Below are positions 56,471-64,000 of a stretch of DNA of 64,000 nt, piece after piece. The first letter of the stretch is position 1, and every line of letters starts with the position of its first letter. The notes under the pieces are model-generated. The model saw nothing but the letters and a program-made list of their open reading frames with translations, did no database searches and was not told the origin of the DNA. The stretch covers positions 145,475 to 209,474 of the forward strand of contig CAJOFM010000001.1 in NCBI GenBank assembly GCA_905233915.1. Direction: 5' to 3'. A program made the translations under genes and the position numbers. This stretch comes from an uncultured Muribaculaceae bacterium. GTDB lineage: Bacteria > Bacteroidota > Bacteroidia > Bacteroidales > Muribaculaceae.

Positions 56471-56842
56471 ATGAGCATTTTTAAGGACATTCTTCTTGTT
56501 GGCGCAGGCAGTTTTTTCGGTGGCATTGCCCGGTACCTGATTTCGTTGACCATGAAGGGCATGGGATCAGCATTCCCGTGGGCAACGATGACCGCCAACA
56601 TTGTCGGTTGTCTGCTCATCGGTTTACTCTGGGCGGCCTTCAATCGCGTTAATGCCTCGTCGCAGCTGAACCTGCTGTTGATTGTGGGGTTCTGTGGCGG
56701 TTTCACCACATTTTCCACTTTCTCAAAGGAAAGCCTGTGCCTGTTGCAGGCCGGCAATTTTTCCTCATTCATCCTGTACGCCCTGGGCAGTGTTGTTCTC
56801 GGCATAGGAGCCGTTGCCCTGGGCTATGCATTAGCAAAGTAA
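56471..56842 (+). CDS. crcB: Fluoride efflux transporter CrcB
   Basis: 'GAGSFFGGIARYLISL', 'TMTANIVGCLLIGLL', 'GFCGGFTTFSTFSKE'. Confidence 0.95.
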   Translation: MSIFKDILLVGAGSFFGGIARYLISLTMKGMGSAFPWATMTANIVGCLLIGLLWAAFNRVNASSQLNLLLIVGFCGGFTTFSTFSKESLCLLQAGNFSSFILYALGSVVLGIGAVALGYALAK

Positions 56843-56851
56843 AATAAGATT

Positions 56852-57544
56852 ATGAAAGAAGAATGCTTGATTTGCAAAACTCCGCTGGAGTATCTCGAGA
56901 ATGATGAGCTCATGGAGTGCGCTATCTGCCACAAGAGGGAGCGCAGCAAGACCCGCTGCGTCCATGGGCACTACGTCTGCAACGACTGCCACACGGCGGG
57001 GCTGGACACCATCGTCGGGCTATGCCTCGCCGAGACGTCCAGGAACCCTGTTAAGATTATCGAGAAGATGATGGCACAGCCCTTCTGCCATATGCACGGC
57101 CCCGAGCACCATGTGATGGTGGGGGCGGCCTTGCTCACGGCCTACAAAAACGCCGGGGGCGAGATCGACCTGCCTAAGGCCCTGAACGAGATGATGTCCA
57201 GGGGCAAGAGCGTGCCAGGCGGAGCATGCGGCTTTTGGGGCGCCTGCGGTGCTGGCATCAGCACGGGGATGTTTGTGTCAATCATCTCCAAGTCCACGCC
57301 GCTCGCTAACGAACCTTTCGCCATGTCGCACCAGATGACGGCAAAGTCACTCGGAGAGATAGGCCACATTGGCGGCCCACGCTGCTGCAAGCGCGACTCA
57401 TTCCTCTCCATCCTCGCTGCCGTCGATTTCGTCAAGGAGCACTTCGGCGTGGAGATGGAACGCCCCGAGGTCATCTGCCGTTATTCAAGCCGAAACAACC
57501 AGTGCATCGGGCAGCGGTGCCCCTTCTCTCCAGCAAACCATTGA
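56852..57544 (+). CDS. DUF5714-family cysteine-rich protein
   Basis: Zn-ribbon-like 'CLICKTPLEYLENDELMECAICHK', 'VPGGACGFWGACGAGISTGMF'. Confidence 0.8.
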   Translation: MKEECLICKTPLEYLENDELMECAICHKRERSKTRCVHGHYVCNDCHTAGLDTIVGLCLAETSRNPVKIIEKMMAQPFCHMHGPEHHVMVGAALLTAYKNAGGEIDLPKALNEMMSRGKSVPGGACGFWGACGAGISTGMFVSIISKSTPLANEPFAMSHQMTAKSLGEIGHIGGPRCCKRDSFLSILAAVDFVKEHFGVEMERPEVICRYSSRNNQCIGQRCPFSPANH

Positions 57545-57589
57545 GAACCGCTTACCGCTCATCTTGCATGACCCAGGCGACCCGCTTCC

Positions 57590-58369
57590 CTACCCCATCA
57601 CCACGTCGAGCACCATCATCAGGACGAAACCGATGGCAAAACCAATGGTGCTGACATTGGTGTGCTGGCCGCTTGAGGCTTCGGGTATCAGCTCCTCGAC
57701 GACCACGTAGAACATGGCTCCTGCGGCAAAAGCGAGCATATAGGGAAGAACGGGTAAAATCAGGGACGATAGCAACAATACGGCAAGGGCGCCGACGGGT
57801 TCAACGGCACCGCTCAGCGAACCGATGAGGAAGGAGCGCCAACGGCTGTTTCCCGCCGCACGCATCGGCATCGAGATGATGGCTCCCTCGGGGACGTTCT
57901 GGATGGCAATACCCAACGACACCGCTATGGCGCTGGCCAGCGAGATGTTTGTGACACCGCTGTCGGCGCCGGCAAAGACCACGCCCACGGCCATACCTTC
58001 GGGCAGATTGTGGATGGTCACCGCCAGGGCCAACATCGCCGTGCGGGACAGGTGGGAACGGAGGCCCTCGGGCTTGCTGCTCCCGAGATGCAGGTGCGGG
58101 GTCAACTCATCAATCAGCAACAGGAACCCGATGCCCAAGAGGAATCCTACGGCAGCGGGCACCACCGCCCATGCGCCCCTAGAGACTTCCATCTCCATAG
58201 CGGGAATCAGCAATGACCAGACCGAAGCCGCCACCATCACCCCCGAAGCGAAGCCCAGCAGTGCCTTCTGCAACCTCACGGACATCTCGCCCTTCATCAT
58301 AAAGACGAAGGCCGACCCGAGCATGGTGCCCAGCAAGGGTATGAGTAACCCGATAACCAGTATGGTCAT
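57590..58369 (-). CDS. ZIP-family metal transporter
   Basis: 'LALAVTIHNLPEGMAVGV', 'LGIAIQNVPEGAIISMPMRAAG'. Confidence 0.93.
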   Translation of the reverse strand: MTILVIGLLIPLLGTMLGSAFVFMMKGEMSVRLQKALLGFASGVMVAASVWSLLIPAMEMEVSRGAWAVVPAAVGFLLGIGFLLLIDELTPHLHLGSSKPEGLRSHLSRTAMLALAVTIHNLPEGMAVGVVFAGADSGVTNISLASAIAVSLGIAIQNVPEGAIISMPMRAAGNSRWRSFLIGSLSGAVEPVGALAVLLLSSLILPVLPYMLAFAAGAMFYVVVEELIPEASSGQHTNVSTIGFAIGFVLMMVLDVVMG

Positions 58370-58995
58370 GACTGTACCGTCGATGCCTGATTCACGCCGG
58401 TAATGACGGCATACGAGGGCTTCTTGCGGTGAATGGCAGTATCCATGAAGCCTGCCTCGTCAAGCAACTTCTGCAGTTGCTCTGGCGAATAGGCCGTCAT
58501 GCCTTCCACCACGTTTGTCCACATCGAATCGCCTTCAATGACCTCCACCATGATGACGAAACGGCCACCCGGCTTCAACACGCGCCACACCTCTTGCAGG
58601 CAGTCGGGCAGGTTGGGCCAGAAATACACCGTCTCGACGGCTGTCACGAGGTCGAACTTCCCCTCCTCATAGGGCAGTTTCTCGACAGATCCTTGGCAGA
58701 CGAACACCTGCTTGTCAATCTCGGCGGCATTCACTTTGCGCGCCTTAGCCACGCTTTCCTCCGAGATGTCTATGCCATAGACCTGCGCCCCGTCGCTGCG
58801 CTTGAGCAGCCTCTTCAATGTCGCGCCACCACCGCAGCCAATGTCAAGCATTGTCCAGCCCGGCCGGAACTCCACGAGGTCAAGTCCCCAGTTTGTCAGC
58901 GGCGCATGACCGAAGTTCATGAACCGCAGCATCATTCGCCCCATCATCCCTCTAGGATGAGCACAATTAGTAAAGAACGTTTTCAGTATTCCCAT
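58366..58995 (-). CDS. Class I SAM-dependent methyltransferase
   Basis: 'MLDIGCGGGATLKRLLKRSDGAQVYGIDISEESVAKAR'; start taken at MGILKTFF. Confidence 0.9.
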   Translation of the reverse strand: MGILKTFFTNCAHPRGMMGRMMLRFMNFGHAPLTNWGLDLVEFRPGWTMLDIGCGGGATLKRLLKRSDGAQVYGIDISEESVAKARKVNAAEIDKQVFVCQGSVEKLPYEEGKFDLVTAVETVYFWPNLPDCLQEVWRVLKPGGRFVIMVEVIEGDSMWTNVVEGMTAYSPEQLQKLLDEAGFMDTAIHRKKPSYAVITGVNQASTVQS

Positions 58996-59466
58996 ATCAT
59001 TTAGTTGTTTAGTTGGCTGCAAATGTACGATGGGAATGACAATCATAGCAATACCAAATAATTGGTATTTTATTCCCCCTTTTTGCCATATAAATAGGAG
59101 AAAAGGCAACCAGCAGCCCCACACCCCACCCTTCAATTCAACACAAATGATACCAAACGACCACCCTCATGCCAAGCTAACGCTTTACTGATGAAAGCCA
59201 AGCCCCCATCCATTGCGTCCATACCATCATACCGTCAAAGGCTCTATGGGACAACCTTGGCATCCCTGACGGCTCCGCCCTCATCTTCGACATTGAACTG
59301 CTCACTATCAATTAATGACCAAAAGAAAAATAACAGCTACAGAACAAGTTGTGTTGCAAGAAAAAGACAATCAAGGTTAATAATCCCTTAAAAGCTTGCA
59401 GACCTGGTGTTTTTTCCGTATTTTCGCATCCTAAAACGGAAGATAACTAAAACGTTGAATATTTAT

Positions 59467-60348
59467 ATGAACAATCGCATCACTGAGGGCTATATGCCCT
59501 TCATGGGTTACCAGACCTACTATCGTATCGTAGGCGAACCTTCAGAGAAGGCTCCCTTGTTGCTGCTTCACGGCGGCCCGGGCAGTACACACAACTATTT
59601 CGAGGTGCTCGACTGCATCGCCGACACAGGTCGGCAAGTCATCTCATACGACCAGATCGGCTGCGGCAATTCTTATCTCGATGGGCATCCAGAGCTGTGG
59701 ACATTGAAGACATGGATTGACGAACTCGTCGCCATCCGCGAACATCTTCATCTCGACGCCGTTCACATTCTCGGACAGTCGTGGGGCGCCATGCAGGCTA
59801 TTGCGTACGCGATAGATCAGAAGCCTGCTGGCATCAAGTCGCTGATTCTCTCGTCTGGTCATGCTTCCAGTTCGCTGTGGGCTAGTGAGCAGCATCGGCT
59901 CATCAAGTATATGTCGGTAGAAGATCAGGAGGCTATCAGACGGGCAGAAGCTACAGGGAAATGGGATGATCCAGACTACTTGCGTGCCAACGAGCACTAT
60001 TTTGAGCTTTTCGTGACCAGCGTCGATGAACACTCGCCAGAGTGCCTCAGACGTCCGAAGCGTGCTGGTTCAGAGGCTTACCTCTATGGTTGGGGCCCCA
60101 ATGAGTATCAGCCGCTTGGCAGCCTGAAAGATTTTGAATATACCGACCAGTTGAGCCAGATATCCCAGCCGACACTGATTTGTAGCGGTACGCAGGATAT
60201 CTGTACGCCCGTTGTCGCCGCCTCGCTCTACGAGCACATTCCTCACAGCCGTTGGCATCTGTTCCGCCATTCCCGCCATATGTGTTTCGTGGATGCTCAT
60301 GAGGAGTATTGCGAGGTGCTGACTGATTGGCTGCAAGAGATGGATTGA
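59467..60348 (+). CDS. Proline iminopeptidase-family alpha/beta hydrolase
   Basis: 'LLLLHGGPGSTHNYFEVL', 'ILGQSWGAMQAIAYAI'. Confidence 0.92.
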   Translation: MNNRITEGYMPFMGYQTYYRIVGEPSEKAPLLLLHGGPGSTHNYFEVLDCIADTGRQVISYDQIGCGNSYLDGHPELWTLKTWIDELVAIREHLHLDAVHILGQSWGAMQAIAYAIDQKPAGIKSLILSSGHASSSLWASEQHRLIKYMSVEDQEAIRRAEATGKWDDPDYLRANEHYFELFVTSVDEHSPECLRRPKRAGSEAYLYGWGPNEYQPLGSLKDFEYTDQLSQISQPTLICSGTQDICTPVVAASLYEHIPHSRWHLFRHSRHMCFVDAHEEYCEVLTDWLQEMD

Positions 60349-60480
60349 GGTCTCGTAAGGCTTATGCCCGTCGGACTAATTAACCACATTTTCCAATTTA
60401 GCAAATAAAAACCGTATAATCATTCATTTGAAAGGTCTTGGCAGAGACCAGAGCCGCGACTCGAAACACTCCATGAAAAT

Positions 60481-61425
60481 ATGAAGAAAGTAATGTTTTT
60501 ATTGGCAGTAGGAATAATGTTTCTGACTGCCTGTGCCCAGAATAAGGGCGGAGAAAGAGGGCCGCGCCATGGTGGCGGCATGAGTATCAACAAGGATTCA
60601 GACAGCACGTTTGTTGCCTTGAAGAATGAGACGTTGAAGAAGTTCAAACAACTCACCTTCAAGGATGCCAAGACTGGTAAGACGATGTCCTATAACCTGC
60701 TTGTCCCTGAAGGCTATGATGGAAAGGCAAGTTATCCGCTGGTGCTGTTTATGGCTGATGCCAGTACCGTAGGTAAGGACGTGACGGCTCCGCTCACTCA
60801 GGGATATGGAGCGTTGGAGTTTGCCTCAGACCGTGACCAACAGTTGCATCCTTCATTCGTATTGGTTCCGCAATATACCGACTGGGCCGTGCAGGATGAC
60901 TGGAGTACGACTGACGAAGTGGAAATGACTATCCGACTGCTACAGTCTGTTTGCAAGGAATATAATGTTGACACCAACCGTCTCTACACTACAGGTCAGT
61001 CGATGGGAGGCATGATGTCGTTCTACTTTAACATCACGCATCCCGACATCTTTGCAGCCTCATTGTTCGTCAGCAGCCAGTGGGACACCTCGAAGATGAA
61101 GGACTTCGGCAAGAAGCATTTCTTCTACATCGTGGCTGGTGGCGACCAAAAGGCATCCGGTGGTATGAGAGACCTGGCAAAGGTGCTGAAGGAGAACAGT
61201 GCAAGGGTTGACTCTGCAAACTGGAGTGCAAAACTGCCGTCATCGGAACAGGAGAAGTTGGCAGAAGAACTGATTGCCCGTGGCGGCAACATCAACTTCA
61301 TCCGTTGGGAGGCTGGCAGCGTACTCCCCGAATCAGGCAAGGGCATGGAACACATGGCATCATTCGACTATGGCTATAAGATAGCCGCAGTACGCGACTG
61401 GCTGTTCAGGCAGAGCAAGAAATAG
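60481..61425 (+). CDS. Prolyl-oligopeptidase/esterase-like lipoprotein
   Basis: 'GIMFLTACAQN' lipobox; 'YNLLVPEGYDGKASYPLVLFMADAS', 'LYTTGQSMGGMMSFYFNITHPD'. Confidence 0.88.
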   Translation: MKKVMFLLAVGIMFLTACAQNKGGERGPRHGGGMSINKDSDSTFVALKNETLKKFKQLTFKDAKTGKTMSYNLLVPEGYDGKASYPLVLFMADASTVGKDVTAPLTQGYGALEFASDRDQQLHPSFVLVPQYTDWAVQDDWSTTDEVEMTIRLLQSVCKEYNVDTNRLYTTGQSMGGMMSFYFNITHPDIFAASLFVSSQWDTSKMKDFGKKHFFYIVAGGDQKASGGMRDLAKVLKENSARVDSANWSAKLPSSEQEKLAEELIARGGNINFIRWEAGSVLPESGKGMEHMASFDYGYKIAAVRDWLFRQSKK

Positions 61426-61460
61426 ATTTCGAAAAGACAAACAGATAAATCGGAATTTGT

Positions 61461-62105
61461 ATGTATTTAGAAAAATTATTATTCAAATTCAAAGGAGCTA
61501 CTAACGAGGAAGACCTCCAGATTCTTTTTTATGAGTTAGCGCAAGGTTTTCTTTATGGTGGGTATATTCAAGTGCGAAATGATTATAGAATCTATATTCG
61601 CACCGTAGAGTTTTACTTTCATAGTGAAGAAATAGATGGAATACATGACCCTATTGTTTATCATCGAAATATACGAGACAAGGAGGGCAATATTCTTGAA
61701 ACAGTTCCATACTTCCCAATTATGTCTTTACATGCACACACTTCTGGCTATGATATTACTTTTGAAAGTGAAGTTGGAAAATATAGATCTTCTGCGCTAA
61801 TTCGTTCATTCGAGGTGAAAGATAAGGATGGAAAGTATTTGAAATGGAAAAAGGATATGTTCATGAAATCTGAAAATTACGACTATAATACCCAATCCAC
61901 TTATCTCTATTATTTGTTAAACGGTTTTCCACTTGGCATAAGCAATGATGTAAAATGGGTCGATGCCCCTATAATGCAGAAGATAGAACCGGAAATTAGG
62001 AATCGTAAGAATGTATTCAAATCGAAGAGCGAATATGTATATGAAAAGATAGAGGGGGAAAAATGCGAACGACTATGGAGTTTTACGAGAAAAGAACAAG
62101 TATAA
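61461..62105 (+). CDS. Hypothetical protein (possible methyladenine-glycosylase-like fold, weak)
   Basis: 'RTVEFYFHSEEIDGIHDPIVYHRN...FPIMSLHAHTSGYDITFESEVGKYRSSALIRSFEV'; AT-rich gene. Confidence 0.7.
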   Translation: MYLEKLLFKFKGATNEEDLQILFYELAQGFLYGGYIQVRNDYRIYIRTVEFYFHSEEIDGIHDPIVYHRNIRDKEGNILETVPYFPIMSLHAHTSGYDITFESEVGKYRSSALIRSFEVKDKDGKYLKWKKDMFMKSENYDYNTQSTYLYYLLNGFPLGISNDVKWVDAPIMQKIEPEIRNRKNVFKSKSEYVYEKIEGEKCERLWSFTRKEQV

Positions 62106-62121
62106 CAACTAAAACACAGAA

Positions 62122-63006
62122 ATGACAACACCTATTATATGCACGTCCGAACGTCTTAGGAAAGAACCTAAGACCGAGTGCGTAGCAAAAGCTATCTTTG
62201 CTGCTCTCGATAAACTACATGTTGAACACCGTGAGTTAAAAAACACGCAAGATTATTGGTGTCGCGATTATATGCCAGTAATGATTCTCGATGATGGTAC
62301 ATATGCAAAATATGAATATAATCCTGATTATTTGGTTGAAAATAAAAATAAGAAATGGCGTAATTCTAAAACTAATCAGCAAGATGCATGTAAAGGACTC
62401 AATTTATACGCACCTATGAACATGAATATTATTTTTGATGGCGGGAACTATGTTCGTTGTGGAACTAAGGTCATTATGACTGACAAAATATTTAGCGAGA
62501 ATCCTAAGTGGCCAGCTCACGAATTGATTGAGCATCTGCAAATTGCACTTTGTGCTAATATTATCTTGCTTCCTTGGGATATGGAAGACCCATTTGGTCA
62601 TGCTGACGGTATGGTTGCAGATCTTGGGGATGGGAAAATACTATTGAATGGATGTTGGAAGGAACAAGATAAACCATTTCATAGAAGACTAAGGAAAATT
62701 TTGGATGCACATTTTAAAGTAGAAGAACTTCCTGCATGGAATGGCGATAAAGATTCGTGGTGCTATCTCAATTATTTACGTGTTCCTGAGGGTATTTTGC
62801 TTCCTTGTCTTTCTGAGAATTATGATAGTAAAGATGATATTGCAGCTTTGAATTATTTCGAACGTTTATTTCCTAATTTAAAGATAATACCTATCTATGC
62901 AAAACCTCTCATAAAAGGTCAAGATGGAGGAGGTGCATTACATTGTGTAACATGGGAGTATATAGAAAGAAAAGACACATCCGTCCCTTTGGCGAATAGT
63001 TTGTAA
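62122..63006 (+). CDS. Agmatine deiminase / peptidylarginine deiminase family (PAD_porph)
   Basis: Family motifs intact: 'DYWCRDYMPV', 'IIFDGGNYVRCG', 'DPFGHADGMVADLGDGKILLN', 'GGGALHCVTWEY'. Confidence 0.85.
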   Translation: MTTPIICTSERLRKEPKTECVAKAIFAALDKLHVEHRELKNTQDYWCRDYMPVMILDDGTYAKYEYNPDYLVENKNKKWRNSKTNQQDACKGLNLYAPMNMNIIFDGGNYVRCGTKVIMTDKIFSENPKWPAHELIEHLQIALCANIILLPWDMEDPFGHADGMVADLGDGKILLNGCWKEQDKPFHRRLRKILDAHFKVEELPAWNGDKDSWCYLNYLRVPEGILLPCLSENYDSKDDIAALNYFERLFPNLKIIPIYAKPLIKGQDGGGALHCVTWEYIERKDTSVPLANSL

Positions 63007-63022
63007 ATTCCAATTTATAAAG

Positions 63023-64000
63023 ATGGATTTGAATAAAATTATATTTCTGACGATGCTTTGCGTCCCGATGTTCGTGGGAGCGCAGACGCTGACTTTCACA
63101 GACCACGAGCCGATGGGCAACATGCGGACGCAGGTAACTCGGCAGTTCTTCCGCCTTGTAGAGCAGGAAAGCAAGGGGCGCATCCGCATTGACCACCATT
63201 GGAACGGCGAACTTTCATCGAGCTATGATGCCTACGAGACGGTGCGCGAAGGCACTAAAGCCGACATGGCTACGGTAGTACCCGAATACGATAGCCAGCG
63301 GATGCCACTCCACCAGTTGTTCAAGAGTTTCCTGGCAGGACCCTCGGGCGAGGCACAGGTCGCACTTATCCGCAAAGCCTACAAGACGATTCCCGAACTG
63401 ACAGAGGAGCTGCACCACGCGGGCATCCACCCCGTGCTGGTAGCTACGGGCTATCCCGTGGGCTTCTATAGCCGAGAGCCGATGGCAGACCTCAGTGCGC
63501 TGAAAGAGCAGACGTGGCGAACTGCCAGTTTCTGGCACATCAGTTATCTGGAGAATGCAGGAGCAACGAACAAACGCATCCCCTGGGGAGAGCAAGTTTC
63601 CGATTCGCTGCGCTCCGGAGCCATCGACGGCATCATGGTGAACATCGACAGCGGATGGGACATCGGTGCCCACCGTGCCGCCCCTCACCTGTTGGTGTCG
63701 CAGGAACTTTGGTTAGGGCACATCTATTTAGTGGCGATGAACCTCGACCGATGGAATGCCCTGCCCCCGAAGGACAAGCGAGCCATCGAGCGTGCGGCAA
63801 GCAAGACCTACAAGGCGATGGGCAAGACGATGGATGAGAGTTACGAGCAGATGCTTCAGCAACTGAGCAATGAAGGCTGCACCGTACGCCGCCTCACGCA
63901 TGAGGAAGTGTCCGATTTCGTCACCAACGTCCGTCAGAGCGAAGTGCAGGAACGATGGGTGAAGGAAAAAGAATCCGAAGGCACGGCAGACGTCCGCCGC
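63023..64000 (+). CDS. TRAP-type (DctP-like) substrate-binding protein, truncated by window edge
   Basis: 'MLCVPMFVGAQTLTFTDHEPMGNMRTQVTRQFFRLVEQESKGRIRIDHHWNGEL...GAIDGIMVNIDSGWD'. Confidence 0.75.
   Translation, partial: MDLNKIIFLTMLCVPMFVGAQTLTFTDHEPMGNMRTQVTRQFFRLVEQESKGRIRIDHHWNGELSSSYDAYETVREGTKADMATVVPEYDSQRMPLHQLFKSFLAGPSGEAQVALIRKAYKTIPELTEELHHAGIHPVLVATGYPVGFYSREPMADLSALKEQTWRTASFWHISYLENAGATNKRIPWGEQVSDSLRSGAIDGIMVNIDSGWDIGAHRAAPHLLVSQELWLGHIYLVAMNLDRWNALPPKDKRAIERAASKTYKAMGKTMDESYEQMLQQLSNEGCTVRRLTHEEVSDFVTNVRQSEVQERWVKEKESEGTADVRR

Noticed and set aside
1-64000. CRISPR array
   Set aside because: The only regular tandem repeats are 7-bp arrays without spacers; no cas genes.
1-64000. 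tRNA or rRNA genes
   Set aside because: No cloverleaf/T-loop (GGTTCGAATCC-type) or rRNA stretches recognised by eye; a tRNAscan/barrnap run would be decisive.

Overview
Window from a Bacteroidales-type genome (Prevotella/Muribaculaceae-like: TAnnTTTG -7 promoters, TonB receptor, BspA-like LRR, PepC, TPR-HTH membrane regulators). Most of it is ordinary chromosomal metabolism and transport: 4-alpha-glucanotransferase with an SLC45-like transporter, YchF, GT4, TrkAH, an HcnABC/sarcosine-oxidase-like fusion, two redox/detox clusters each with an AraC regulator, a TonB receptor with an HMA protein, PepC, Na+ antiporters, M28 peptidase, CrcB, ZIP, and an agmatine-deiminase-family protein. No rRNA, tRNA or CRISPR array was recognised. 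Strongest leads: (1) a compact locus at ~13.55-16.15 kb with a good promoter, a ~280-nt highly structured leader/ncRNA with two mutually exclusive long helices, an EcoRI-family adenine methyltransferase and a DUF262-HNH nuclease, a candidate RNA-regulated restriction or defence system; (2) a radical-SAM/SPASM enzyme followed by three paralogous substrate-like proteins sharing a 'KGKKTLAAV..AAGLTPG' leader and an '(A/S)I.G(T/S)TYSFDEL(Y/F)AMQ' block, attached to TonB-C domains (two copies) or an ACP-like domain (one copy); (3) a dispersed family of 7-bp tandem arrays (TTAGGNN/GAGTTAG/CCTAAAA types) abutting or overlapping stop codons, which place stops in every frame on both strands; (4) inverted intergenic repeats flanking pepC, palindrome-promoters shared by unrelated genes, and a chimeric micro-ORF built from two duplicated gene fragments. 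Everything was read by eye from sequence; no homology search or folding program was run.
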